This document shows positions 1 through 10,856 of a stretch of 64,000 bases of DNA, in pieces. A program made the position numbers and the translations under genes. The stretch is from Tipula vernalis. Its lineage: Eukaryota; Arthropoda; Insecta; Diptera; Tipulidae. The notes under the pieces were generated by a model. The model made no database searches. It was not told the origin of the DNA and was given only the letters and a program-made list of their open reading frames with translations. The stretch lies in contig OY282560.1 of the NCBI GenBank assembly GCA_958295665.1, positions 27,579,992 to 27,643,991 on the forward strand, read 5' to 3'. The first letter of the stretch is position 1; every line of letters starts with the position of its first letter.

Positions 1-1442
1 GATGAATGATTTGGTTTCTCAAATTCCATTATCCTAAGTATTTGTTTTTGTAATTTAGCAATAGGATTCGTGGTTACATCATATGCACAACCCCAGAATG
101 TTATTCCATAGTTCAATTTTGATTGCACTAGTGCATAATAAATCATGTTTAGTACATCCTTAGGGACTAGTGTTCTCAACTTATAAATATAACTAGTAAC
201 CATAAATAAATATTTTGTTAGAATATTGCAGTGCTTTTTCCAATTTAACTGTGAATCCAAAACTAATCCTAAATATTTGTAACTTGATACTCTTTCAATA
301 CAAAAGCATTTAACTGAACAACTCTGATTATTGCAGGCACTAGAATGGAATCTGATTTCATAGTCAAAATTCACACGAGAAGAACCTTTCAGTTTAAACT
401 CCATTACTTTAGATTTACTACTGACAATCATTTGATGACTATTTAACCATGATCGCAAGGTGCTCAAGTCACAATTGATTTTCTCATAGACATTCTGATA
501 ACTTTCATCAAAATATAAGAAAGCTAAATCATCTGCGAATGCTGTTAATTCCCCTTTGAAATTTAAACTGAAAATAGAATTCAGATCAATTTGAAATAGA
601 GTGGGGCCTAAAACCGATCCTTGGGGGACACCTGTACTATACACCTGAAGACTACTGAGAGAGTCTCCAATCTTAGTTTGGCAAAGTCTATTCGACATAT
701 AAGAAGTGAACCAGTCCAGCACCACACCACGAAAGCCTAGATTATTTAAAATTCTGAGCAAAATTGAGTGATTGACTGTGTCAAATGCTTTCATTAGGTC
801 TATAAACAGGGCCATAACATAATTTTTACTATTTAGCTTCAAATGTACGGAGTTCATTAATTTTTTCAGCGCAGTTTCAGTGCTTAATGATTCCCTAAAC
901 CCAAACTGATTATCAGAGAAGAAATTGGTTTTGTTTAAGAACTTTAGAATTTTGACTTTAACTATCTTCTCAAAGATTTTAGAATAGGATGAAAGAAGAC
1001 AAATCGGTCTATAATTATTTAGCTCAGTTTTCCTACCTTTCTTAAAGATTGGAATAACTATACCGTGTTTGAAGTGATTTGGAAAAATTCCACTTTGCAA
1101 ACTAAGGTTAAAAATATGAGCCAAAATATGACATATGTTAGTACTAGTCATTTTCAGGGTATAGTTACTGACACCATCGATTGAGCTAGAGGTGTATTTA
1201 TTCTTAAGGGTTTTAATAGCGGTTGCCACTTCATCAGATAAAATGGGTTCAAGGAACATTGATGAACAACATGTGAAATTAAGATCAGTATTTTGAATAG
1301 TTGTTTGGTCCTGTGGTTCAAAATATGATTCGATTAGAATTGTGGCTAGATTTGCAAAATAGTTATTGAAAGCTTCAGATATTTGATCAGGATTAGTAAC
1401 TTCTACGCTATTAGACTCACAGATACTGGAAATAATATTATT
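1..1442 (-). pseudogene. LINE A ORF2, reverse transcriptase domain (open at the left edge)
   Basis: Minus-strand frame open from about 1442 to the window edge. It encodes a non-LTR reverse transcriptase, which copies element RNA at the nicked target. Visible RT blocks in order are fingers (GRKTELNNYRPICLLSSYSK, near 1040-980), block A with the first catalytic Asp (FIDLMKAFDTVNHS, near 825-780), block B (STGVPQGSVLGPTLF, near 645-600) and the catalytic FADD box (AFADDLAFLYF, near 541-510). The thumb and C-terminal region follow down to base 1. The Tyr of the usual YADD box is Phe, which occurs in functional LINEs. The domain is complete as far as it is visible. It is out of frame with the upstream endonuclease because of an indel near 1440. 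Confidence 0.9.
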
Positions 1443-2584
1443 TTTAAATATATATTCCCAATAATATCATTTACAAGAGCCCATTGCTTCTTACTATCAC
1501 CTTGAACATATTGGAATTTGGATTGAAAGTAATCACGTTTACGATTTTCTATGTCAACCTTTAAGGAATTTGATATTTTTTTAAGCCGCTCACTCAACTT
1601 TTCATTATTAGGATGTTTTTTAGTAAGCGCAGCTAATTTATTTTTGGTATTTACTTTATGCAAAATTTGTTGATTCATCCATGGTCTTAGTGCCTCTTTT
1701 TTTATATATTGTTTGCGATCACTACTTGCTAAATTAAGGTATTCTTTAAAGTTTTGTAAAAATTTGCTAAATGCAAGATTTGGATCATTAGTCGATAAAG
1801 CCAATCTCCAAGTTTCGGAATTTAGGTATGAATTTAATTTATTATAATCAATGGTTCGGAAATTGAAGTTGCAACCATTATATGACTTTTGTTGGAATGA
1901 TTTATCCGAAAAAACAATAGTGCAGATTATCATGGAGTGATCAGTAATGCTATAATCATATACATTGCAATAAATTTTAAAATTTGCTCCAAAATTATAA
2001 AAAACGTGATCAATACACGAACCAGATAATTTCCGCGTAGTTTCATATACTCCACATTCAAACCCAAGCGAAGATAATAGAGTCACGTAGTCAAGACATT
2101 CTGAGGGGTAGTCTAAAATGTTTATATTAATGTCACCTAGGATAATGGTATTTTTGATTCCGCTCTTTTTTATATTTTATAAAGTGTGAGATAAATCCTC
2201 AACAAATCCGATAATGGAATCCGAATGTAGTCTATAAATACTTACCATGGCGATTTTTGTATCCATCACAACAATATTAGTAATTGAAATATCAGCATTA
2301 TTGGTATTCAGGCATAACAAATCACTTTTGATACTGTTTTCAACAAAAACTGTAACCCCTCCACATTTATAGTTGTTATTACAATTAGGCCAATGGTTGT
2401 AGTTTTGTATGCTGTAACTATTGACTTCATAGTCGTATATGTGAGTCTCGGGCAATACAATCACATCGGGCTTCACTAAAAAAGAAGAAATATTAGTTAA
2501 GTACAAATCAAAATTTTTTCGGATACTTCGAATGTTTTGGTGGGAAATAGTAATGCTATTAGGGATATTATTAACACTATTCAT
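1403..2584 (-). pseudogene. LINE A ORF2, apurinic-like endonuclease domain with an in-frame stop
   Basis: N-terminal endonuclease (exonuclease-endonuclease-phosphatase fold) that nicks the target for target-primed reverse transcription. It starts at the ATG at 2584, one base after the ORF1 stop. Motifs in order are SHQNIRSIRKN (metal-binding Asn), VIVLPETHI (catalytic Glu), ILGDININ (Asp/Asn pair), SCIDHVF and SITDHSMI (terminal Asp-His). All five catalytic blocks are readable. A TAA at 2177-2179 interrupts the frame between the Glu and Asp blocks. The reading frame continues unchanged on the far side, so this is a point mutation, not a rearrangement. After the endonuclease comes the basic linker, then a frameshift near 1440 and a stop at 1403-1405. 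Confidence 0.88.
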
Positions 2585-2589
2585 ATTAT

Positions 2590-3025
2590 TTTAGATTATT
2601 TATGATTTCGTTAAGATCGCTCAATTTATGTATATAAAACATTTTTCCGTTTTGTTCCCTACGTAGCATTACCTTCCCATCACGACACCATAGATATTTA
2701 AAATTAAACTTGTCCTTAAATTTTTTTGCATTTTATAGTATTTCTCGTCTATATTTGGTTAGGCTGTCATTGACATAAATGGATACACTAATTCCAGGGA
2801 AGAAATTTTTGCATAGAATTTTTGGTTTCGAATTATATTTAATATCCATGATTTTTTGTTTCAAATTAAAAGAAATAAACTTCAATGTAATTAGAAATGT
2901 ACGTTTATCGGGGTTTCCGTTCATCGTCGTAAACAATTTACAGCAATCAATATCCGTTTCAATCACATTAACGTTAAAAACTTGATTTATGATTTTTAAT
3001 GCAACTTCACAGCTGTTAACTTTCT
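2590..3025 (-). pseudogene. LINE A ORF1, C-terminal FP-like domain
   Basis: C-terminal two thirds of ORF1, an RNA-binding, nucleocapsid-like protein. After the segment KVNSCEVALKIINQVF the chain runs through FLITLKF, ISVSIYVNDSLTKYRREIL and YLWCRDGKVMLR. This order is that of the FP (baculovirus FP25K-like) domain common in insect LINE ORF1 proteins. A TAA lies directly after KYRREIL (near 2733) and is followed in the same frame by NAKKFKDKFNFKYLWCRDGK, so it is an internal nonsense mutation. The natural stop abuts the ORF2 ATG. Upstream continuity is broken at 3025/3026 by the nested insertion. Confidence 0.75.
3002..3025. repeat. Target-site duplication, left copy
   Basis: This 24-bp stretch is identical to 3666-3689 on the other side of the 640-bp insertion. 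It is part of LINE A ORF1 (the codons for KVNSCEV). Confidence 0.92.
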
Positions 3026-3665
3026 GGGGGGCGAGTAGCAGAGACAGCAGAGACGCAACGATTTCAACAACAACGTCAAGCAACACTACCTACAGTTAGT
3101 ACAAATTTGGGTGACCGCATGGGAACATGATGATGGAACGAAAATCTCGCCCCCTCTCACAACCGCCGATGGAAAAAATGGTGGAGGGGAATAATAATAG
3201 TTGTTTACAGCTTTTCAGAAAAAAAAAAGAGTTTGTGGTACCAGGAAATTTGTGTTGTCATTGTTGTCTTCTTACAGGTTGGAGCAGTAGAGATGAACTT
3301 TAAAATTGTATTGTCTTGTGTTAAATAAAATACTAAAAAATATATTACTGACAAATTTACTAACTATCAACTACTTAGGTGTCTGGAACCGGGTTGAGTC
3401 TTTGTTGCTAACATTCCTTTCCCATCCCTCGATCTTGTTATATGTAAAAAGGTGTACGACGGCGGCCTGGCCAGGGACGGATATCACAACTTTTAGACTT
3501 ATGTGGTTATCGATGTGGCGCCTTTCTTTACGGGGCTTGGCTTCATGAAGAATGGTGTCTTGTTGTGTAACATGGGTGTATAGTGGTGTGGTATTCGCAT
3601 TTATAATACGGGAGACTTGCTTAATGCTTGATCGTACATCGCAATCAATCAATCAATCAATCAAT
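3026..3665 (+). mobile_element. Nested short retro-insertion with (CAAT)n tail and 24-bp target duplication
   Basis: A 640-bp plus-strand insertion inside LINE A ORF1. It begins with a G run (gggggg), ends in a tandem CAAT/AATC tail of about six units, and is bordered by a perfect 24-bp direct repeat of ORF1 sequence (3002-3025 and 3666-3689). A 3' simple-repeat tail with a long exact target duplication is the signature of target-primed reverse transcription. No conserved protein is readable, so it is a SINE-like element or an internally deleted LINE. Short open frames of 80-93 codons on both strands have no recognisable domain. The perfect duplication suggests a young insertion. Confidence 0.85.
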
Positions 3666-3689
3666 CAACTTCACAGCTGTTAACTTTCT
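3666..3689. repeat. Target-site duplication, right copy
   Basis: Exact copy of 3002-3025. From here the interrupted ORF1 of LINE A resumes toward its N terminus. Confidence 0.92.
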
Positions 3690-4068
3690 CAATAAGAGGC
3701 AAACCAGAAATTGTAATTACATTTCGACGTAGCTGTTGTTCTAAGTTATCGATGTATTGGTGTTTAATATCAATATCTATTGCGGTATCCGATGATAATT
3801 TTAATTTGTCAAATTGACCTTGCAGATTTGTCAACTCTTTAAGTTTTTTTTCATTATCTTCTTTCAAAATTCTAATGTTTTCTTCCAGTATTTCAACTCG
3901 TTGTAGGACAGAACTAATCAGCTGGTTGTTTTTTATCAAGGGTAGCACGTACTTGTTTATTCTCGTCATATTCATCGTTGCGAGAGCTGAAAACACCCAC
4001 TGTAAGCAACCTCTAAGCTTCTTGAGGTTGACCGCCGAACGCTCTGAAAAATTTGATCTGCCCTTCAA
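3666..4068 (-). pseudogene. LINE A ORF1, N-terminal coiled coil
   Basis: N-terminal part of the same ORF1. It contains a Glu/Lys/Leu-rich heptad region (SSVLQRVEILEENIRILKED onward) that predicts a trimerising coiled coil, then DNLEQQLRRNVITISGLPL, the usual entry into the FP-like domain. The ATG at 4068 may not be the natural start: the first 30 residues or so do not look like ORF1, and a Met nearer the coiled coil (at MNMTRINKYV) or a missing 5' part are alternatives. The downstream half is displaced by the insertion at 3026-3665. Confidence 0.7.
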
Positions 4069-4075
4069 ACATTAA

Positions 4076-4280
4076 TACGAACATTGTTTTGCTCATGCAG
4101 TATAATTAAAATGAAATCTGTACGTTCCCACACCATTCATCCACCTAGATTCAAACGTTACGTAGAGGTTCCATACCAAAATGAGCAGGTTTGCATAGTA
4201 TTTTCGAACGATTCCAACTCTGGATCTAGGTGCTCCAAACAATTGTTTTCCAATTTTTTTTTTTTTTTAAATTCAGAACT
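4076..4280. other. Unassigned stretch between LINE A and a BEL/Pao remnant
   Basis: No recognisable domain. A plus-strand frame is open here (MKSVRSHTIHPPRFKRYVEV and onward) and ends in a poly-T run near 4255-4270. It may be gag-proximal BEL/Pao sequence or LINE 5' UTR. Confidence 0.4.
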
Positions 4281-5780
4281 ATGGAGATTGCAGAGTATTA
4301 CTAGATTCGGAGGGCTGAAGTTTCCTTCAACACTGAGGAATGTGTCGAGAGGCTGGGACTATCACGATGCGAAGCTAAGATAACCATACATGGGTTAGCA
4401 CAACAAAGTGTTGGTCAAACGAGAGGTATAACGCAGTTTGCATTAAAACCGTATTTCCCTTCAGACTTCGAGGCTAACCTAAATGCATATGTAACACGAA
4501 GCATAACTAGTACCAGATCACCTTCAGCGTTAGATGCGTCCGCACTGAAAATAATAGACGGAGAGAGGAAGGCTGATCCAAGCCCACCCACGGTTACACG
4601 AATTGATGTATTGATCGGGATTAACCATTTTTGGTCGCTTTTGTGTGAAGGTCAATTAGGGATAGGTAACAAAATTGTAGCACAAAATAGCAAATTAGGA
4701 TGGATAATGGCCGGAACTTTTAGAACTGATCAAGGGACGTCAGTTATGGCACTGAGCTGTGATACAAGCATAGACAAAGCGTTGACCAAATTTTGGAAAA
4801 CCGAAGGATTGGAGAATCGCGAGAAGTTGCCCGAGCATAATTTTTGCGAGGAGCATTTTGTTCAAAACTATTCACGTGATAAAACGGGCCGTTTCATAGT
4901 AAAATTACCATTTAAAGAAGAACACAAATTCACAGGCTGTTCTCTATGGAAAGGAAGTTCAAAAGAAATCCGCAGTTTCATCAGCTATACCGAACATTTA
5001 TGAAGGAGTATCAAGAGCTAAACCATAAGACCCCAGTGCGAAATCCAGAAAATGAGTCAGCGGTTTATCTGCCACACCATGGGGTTCTCAAAGAATCGAG
5101 TACCACCACAAAACTAAGGGTGGTATTTGATACTTCAGCAGAAACATCGACCGGAATATCATTAAACAGCATACTGGAAGTTGGACCTACCATACAAAAT
5201 TCGTTATATCATGTTTTGGTGCATTTCCGAAAAAAATCGCATAGCATTCACGGCGGACATTGAAAAAATGTACCGTCAAATCTTGGTTCATCCAGTTGAC
5301 CGAAGGTACCAGCGCATATTATGGCGTGACAGCATGCAAGATCCCATTCAAGTATACGAACTGAACACAGTGATATATGTGCATGGCACCATCATCATTT
5401 TTGGCTACACGGGTGTTGCAAGCGGTCACCTAATTATCCGGAAGCTGTACAAACTATACGAACAAATATGTATATGGATGATTTAATGAATGGCGCAGAT
5501 TCAGTAGCGGATGCCGTAAGGTTAAGTCGTGAGGTCGATCCAATTTTAAAAAGTGCGGGTATAAATCTTAGAAAGTGGGGATTCAACTCTCAACAATTTC
5601 TGCAACTTGTTACGCCAACTGAAGCTAACGTACAATTGCCAATTAACTTAAATCGCACGGAAATTACACAAGTTCTTGGATTACAATACATATCGTATTC
5701 AGCTAGAAGCGAAACCAACCTTCACCAAGCGCAGTATGCTGGCCGAATTCAGTAGAATCCCCGATCGGTATTATTCAGCC
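4281..5780 (+). pseudogene. BEL/Pao retrotransposon pol remnant (protease and reverse transcriptase)
   Basis: Fragment of a BEL/Pao LTR retrotransposon polyprotein. The aspartic protease start is degenerate (CRVLLDSEG, with an indel where LLDSGSE is expected), then ECVERLGLSRCEAKI and RIDVLIGINHFWSLL, a BEL hallmark. Downstream come RFIVKLPFKEEH, QFHQLYRTFMKEYQELNH, YLPHHGVLKESSTTTKLRVV, block A FTADIEKMYRQI, and the catalytic box MYMDDLMNGADSV at about 5468-5506. Both RT Asp positions survive. At least four frame changes (near 4310, 4970, 5235 and 5465) and one near 5730 disable it. The copy stops in the RT thumb near 5780; RNase H, integrase and LTRs are absent. Confidence 0.85.
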
Positions 5781-6500
5781 CATCTCACTTTACTGGGAGT
5801 AAAATAAATCCTTCCAGAGAGACTTCACATTGACCATCGTAAGAGCCATCCTGAGATTACGTCATTATAGAGTCCGAAAAATGTGTCTCTAAAAGTATCC
5901 TAATTTTTCCTTTCGGGCTCTCAGTGAAACTACCGTCTGCCCTCTGCAGCAGGCCTGAGTTGCCCTGCAGAAGGCAGTCAACTCCAACTTGTGTTCACCC
6001 CATTCTTTGGTGCGTTTTGCCTTGTTAAATAACTACCTCGATTTTTTCCTAATTTTCCAGCATTCTACCAGGTGACCATTTCTGTGGACACTCTTCGCTT
6101 CACAAGATAGCTGTTCTCAAACGCTAAGTGCACAGAATGTTTTCCTGTAACCCTTCTGGGGATTCTATGTTTCTCAAATCTAGGGCATTTCTAATCCGAG
6201 GAGCGCCTTATATGAACTTCGGTCGATCAGTTTCGGAACTTTAATTTATGGCTTCTACATGGTTCTGGCTGCCACATCAAATGTAATATGCATGCAACCC
6301 GATACAGAGACTTCTCCATATACATGCCAGTTGTTTAATAAAGAACTTAAATGCGAGTTGGCAAGCGTAAAATCATGCCTAATCACATTTCTGAAAGTAG
6401 GTATTTCCCCTATTGATAATATCCACGATATTAGTAATCAAATAATTTAAAAACTCTGCACACCTTTGTTGTGGAACAATAGGGCTGACTATTTCTTTAC
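5781..6500. other. Non-coding stretch with one strong hairpin
   Basis: I see no gene here. The one structured feature is a 13-bp inverted repeat (5937-5949 against 5965-5977, 12 of 13 bases complementary, 15-base loop) built on CTGCAG cores. It may belong to an unrecognised element UTR. Confidence 0.4.
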
Positions 6501-7322
6501 CGAGTTTAGTGAAATTTGGTAATGGAATTCTAAAACATTGGACATGCAATGTGTTTGAAAATCGTTCGGACATTCATAGTGCTAAAATTGCTACAATTAT
6601 TGCTGATCTGGATAAATTAAAACAGTCGATACATCCTTCATCTCAAGATAACCGTAATGTAGTAACAGGCACAAGCATACCCACGCCATTACTATTACAA
6701 TACCCAGTATCATCGTCGGCAGCATCATCATTACCTTCATTAACATTACCTTCATCTTTATCGTCATCCAACCGGAATTCGATTAAAAAAAAAGAAAAAA
6801 AGCAGGGGTAATAGTATTAACAAAGAAAGATTACCTGTTGTCACAAATGGAACTAGGCCATCAGCAAATACGCGGTCAAAAGACACAATTAATGATAATA
6901 CCGGTACCATTGATGCAAATAATAGTACCAGTAAGTTAGTAGCTGATATATCGTCGCAGTCAAAATGCAACAATAACAGAAACAATAATAATAATTTTAT
7001 TGGAAATAATGTTATTATTGAGTCATCAGTTGCAGTTGATAATGTCATTTGTGCAGCTGATGCAAGAAAATGGTTCTTCATTTCCCGCCTTCGGAATTCA
7101 ACAACGGAAGCTGAAATTATTCACGATTTTCATTGCCTTAAACTAAAGCATCGGTTTGAAATAGAGTATGCGTCATTTAAAGTGAATACTTCAGCAAACA
7201 CGGTGGACAGATTGTTGAACGGAAATATGTGGCCAGTGGGTGTACCATTTAATAAATTTGTGATTCCGGATATTTATCGCCAATTTTTTCAACGGAGCCG
7301 TCGCATACAGTCTCCAGTTTAG
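6500..7322 (+). pseudogene. LINE B ORF1 (Jockey-superfamily gag-like protein), frameshifted
   Basis: ORF1 of a second LINE on the plus strand. The first part runs from HSAKIATIIADLDKLKQSIH through a Ser-rich linker and a Lys run to a stop near 6811. A frame change in the A-rich tract at 6783-6802 leads into a second open segment ending at TAG 7320-7322. That segment is Asn-rich and then shows WFFISRLRNSTTEAEIIHDF and SFKVNTSANTVDRLL followed by NGNMWPVGV. This resembles the C-terminal domain of Jockey/CR1-group ORF1 proteins, in which an SFK block precedes a WP-G-V block. The 5' end is not defined. Confidence 0.65.
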
Positions 7323-8194
7323 TAAATTACGAAAAAATTATTAATAATAATGACAGTAATAATAAAAATAATAATAATAATAACGATAATACGAGTATTT
7401 ATAATATTGATGGTAATAATGGTGACGAAGAAGTGGGTAATTATATGACTAACGATAAATATTTGTTTAATATATGTTACCATAACACGGGTGGAATGCG
7501 CACAAAAGTGGATACATTTTTTACCACGGTTATGGAAGAAGATTATGACATCATAGTCATAACTGGGACATGGCTGATTCCTGCTATAAAGAATGAGGAA
7601 TTCTTTCCTGCATATTATATAGTTTTCCGCAGAGATCGGCACGAAACTGGAGAGTGTTTGGATGTTGGTGATTTTAATTTTCCAAACTTAAATTGGAAAC
7701 AAATTGACGGAATACTTACGCCGTTTGGTAACACTGCTAATACTTCTTTCGTGATAGATTCATTTTTTGAAATGGGTCTAAGGCAACATAACGAAGTGCA
7801 CCATCAGAATGGCTCACTTTTGGATCTTGTTTTCACTGACGATAATTTACATCCATCAGTCCAATCTTGTAAAGACCTGGCTCGCTCATCAAGTATTCAT
7901 CATACACCGTTGTTAATTAAATTAAGTTTTCAATGTTTTGACGACTATGTTCAAAATGATAATATTTTAATCTTTGATTTTAGAAATGGTGATTATGAAT
8001 CTCTAAATGGATTTCTTGAAAGTATTTTCTGGGATTTCCTTTGTAATGAGAAGGATATTAAAATTATGACTAGCCGGTTTTACGAAATTTTGTATGCGGG
8101 GATGGATCTATTCATTCTAGAAATTGTCAACAAACATAATTCGTTTCGTGAAAAGTGGTTTAACAAAAAACTTGTTAATTTATATAACCGTTAA
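7323..8194 (+). pseudogene. LINE B ORF2, endonuclease domain with internal deletion
   Basis: Plus-strand ORF2 start, directly after ORF1. It opens with an Asn-rich run (AAT repeats, 7340-7420), then ICYHNTGGMRTKVDTFF (Asn block) and DIIVITGTWL, where Thr-Gly-Thr stands at the usual catalytic Glu-Thr site. It then jumps from FRRDRHETG straight to GDFNFPNLNW. A complete endonuclease would have roughly 80-100 more residues at that point, so the centre is deleted. SLLDLVFTDD and SSSIHHTPLLI (degenerate Ser-Asp-His) follow, then the linker to RT and a stop at 8192-8194. The loss of residues and the altered Glu make the nuclease inactive. Confidence 0.75.
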
Positions 8195-9730
8195 ACCAAG
8201 GCACACAAACTGTACAAAAAGACGAACACATCAGCTGATTATGCATTGTACTCTCACCTTCGGTATGAGTTTAAAGTTTTGAATTAATTTATGTATGGTA
8301 ATTATTTCAATCCATCGTGTTTCTGGCATTATATTAACTCTAAAAGAAAATCTGTTGATTATCCTTTACCCATTAATTATAATGATAGGCAAGCTCATGA
8401 TCTAAATGCTGTTTGTGAATTATTTGCAACGTTTTTCAAATCCGTTTATTCAGTCGAAAATGTTTTAACATCTCAATAGGGGGAACAAATCAAAATGGCT
8501 TTAATTGGAATTAATAGTAAAATGTCTATGGGCCCTGATGGTATTCCCTCACTACTCTTAAATAATTGCGCCGAAGCCTTAAGTGGCCATTTAGCACATT
8601 TATTTAATTACAGCCTTAGGCAAGGTATTTTCCCCAGTGCTGGAAGCCCTCGTATGTAATTCCAGTATTTAAATCGGGACCTAAAAATTCAGTTAAGAAT
8701 TATAGAGGAACAGAGCTATGTTATCTGTTATCCCTAAACTTTTTGAAAAACTGGTAAAGGATTGTATTTATCTTAATATTAAAAACTTAATTGTTCCCCA
8801 ACAGCACGATTTTTTTTCTGGTAGATCAACGACAACCAATCTTGCGGTATTTGTTAATGATGCGATATGCTGTTTAGAAAAAGGTGCCCAAGTTGACACT
8901 TTCTATACAGATTTCAGTAAGGCCTTTGACAAAATTAATCACAAATTATTAATTGATAAATTGATTAAAGTGAATTCTAATTTTATTCCTATAAAATGGT
9001 TATCATCTTATTTGTCGCAAAGGTCTTAACTAGTACGTATTGGTCAAAATTATTCTAAGAAGTTTACAGTTTCATCTGGTGTTCCTCAGGGTAGCCATTT
9101 AGGTCCATTATTATTTATTCTATTTGTTAATGATATTGTTACATGTTCTAAGTTTTGTAAATGTCTGTTATATGCAGATGACCTTAAAATTTACGCTACT
9201 ATCCGAAATGGTGCAGACGTTTTATTGGTACAACAGGACCTTAATCGGTTTAGTGATTGGACTACCGAAAATCGTTTAGCTGTCAATATCTCCAAATGTA
9301 AAACTATGTCATGTGGAAATAGATAGATTTACTCAGTTTATTGATTTAGGTATTTTGTTTACAGGTAACCTAAGTTTTGCTAAACATATAAGAGTAGAAA
9401 TGATTGTAGCTAGAGCCGGCTCGATGCTTGGTTTCATAAAGAGACATGCTCGTCACTTTTCTGACCCATATACTCTCAAGACATTATATACTGCTTTTCG
9501 TTAGGCCTATTTTGGAATACGCTGTAGTTATCTGGAGTTTTGGTTATAAAATCTTTAGTAATCGTATTGAGCGGATTCAAAAAAAGTTCTTAATATTTGC
9601 CCTCCGAAGACTTCCAAGGTCGACTTCAGGATTTAGTTTACCTTCTTATGCCGGTCGTTGTACAACATATGTAACAAAAACTATAAATTTTATAATTCAT
9701 AACTTCTACAATAAACTCTTCTAAAAAAAT
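8195..9730 (+). pseudogene. LINE B ORF2, reverse transcriptase domain, degenerate
   Basis: Continuation of LINE B ORF2 with several stops and frameshifts. Readable blocks in order are the linker (SCFWHYINSKRKS), fingers (MSMGPDGIPSLLLNNC, then SVIPKLFEKLV), block A (FYTDFSKAFDKINHKLL), block B (SSGVPQGSHLGPLLFIL) and the catalytic box LLYADDLKIY near 9168-9195. Thumb fragments such as HARHFSDPYTLKTLYTAFR and RPILEYAVVIWSFGY follow. The catalytic Asp residues are intact but the frame is broken near 8290, 8660, 9029, 9325 and 9500. It ends near 9725 without an obvious tail, and low-complexity DNA follows. Confidence 0.85.
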
Positions 9731-10856
9731 GTTCTCGTTCCAAAAAATTGACAATTTTTTTGAATGTTAATATGAACTCTAATTAACGTTATAAATTCTC
9801 TGATTTCTCAATAACTTCGCTGCATGTATTTTATAAATTCCATAAATTCTATAAATTCTATAAACTTCTTAAAATTCTACAAACTTTGTAATTTCTATAA
9901 ATTTTATAGTAAGTCAATCTCCGGATAATATTTCCGGACGATAGCTGTAACAGTTTATTTTGGCTCAATGTTCTCCCATCTAAGTATTGCAGTCGTTGGC
10001 GGAAAAAGGCTGATAATTGGCACCGGACACGTTCAATCAATTCCATAAATTTAACGAATTTTACGAATTCTTATAATTTTGTAGAGTCAAATTCAAATTT
10101 GACCTATTTTAAAAATTCCATGATTGGTTTAAATTTTATAAATTACACAAATTTTCTATAAATTCTATATAGAAAAAAAATTCAGTAAGTTCTTCTAGTA
10201 TTATAAATTCTGAAAATTCTAAAGATTTTAAACACATTTTATGAATTTTTTAAATTCTTTAAGTTTTGTAGATTCTAGTATTCTATAAATTGCTTCAACT
10301 CTGACAGTTCTATAAATTCTAGTCCATAATTTCTATAAGTTCTATTAATTCTTTTCTTATTTGAATTCTGAAAATTTTATGTATTCATTAATTCTAGGAT
10401 TTCTACAAATTTTATAAATTCTATAAATTTTATAAGTTCAGAAATTTTATAAATTCTGTAAAATCTCAAAATTCAGTAACCTATGAATTTTATAAAATCT
10501 TTAAATTTTTTCGATTCTACTAGTTCTAAAAATTGTTCCAACTCAGTTGAATCAGTTCTATAAATTCTACAAATTCAAATTTAACTTATTCGAAAAATTC
10601 CATAATTTTTATTATATTCGAAAAAATTTTAAATTCTACAAATTTTGTAAATCCAACAAATTCTTTGAATTCTGCATATTTTTGTAAATTTTATGAATTC
10701 TATAAATTCCGTAAATTCGATAAATTATATAAAATCTAAAAATCCTATAAATTCTACGATACATTCTCGACAAATCGCACAAACTCAAATTAGACTTGTT
10801 TCAGTTTTATAAATTCTTTAAATTCTATAAAGAATAAAAATTCAGTATTATTATTA
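9731..10856. repeat. Degenerate AT-rich simple-sequence tract
   Basis: About 1.1 kb built from imperfect repetitions of short words such as TTCTATAAA and AATTCTATAAATT, with drifting spacing. No gene is visible. The tract contains at 9915-10045 a displaced piece of the R1-type LINE end found complete at 10857-11100. Confidence 0.75.
9915..10045 (-). mobile_element. Duplicated scrap of an R1-type LINE 3' region
   Basis: About 125 bp closely matching 10965-11085 in the same orientation (shared words include ATATTTCCGGACGATAGCTG and TGTTCTCCCATCTAAGTATT). Both edges dissolve into TATAAATTC low-complexity sequence. No protein is readable. Either a second insertion or a local duplication explains it. 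Confidence 0.75.

Larger units (their letters stand above)
1..4075 (-). mobile_element. LINE A: Jockey/CR1-like non-LTR retrotransposon, defective, cut by the window edge
   Basis: A two-ORF non-LTR retrotransposon read on the minus strand. ORF1 (coiled coil plus FP-like domain) lies at 4068-2590 and ORF2 (endonuclease then reverse transcriptase) at 2584 down to base 1, where it leaves the window. The ORF1 stop and ORF2 start are separated by a single base. The copy is inactive: I see in-frame TAA codons in both ORFs, one frameshift between endonuclease and RT, and a 640-bp insertion in ORF1. The protein is otherwise well conserved, so inactivation looks fairly recent. The 5' end near 4075 is not sharply defined, and an N-terminal zinc finger often seen in such ORF1 proteins is not visible. 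Confidence 0.88.
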
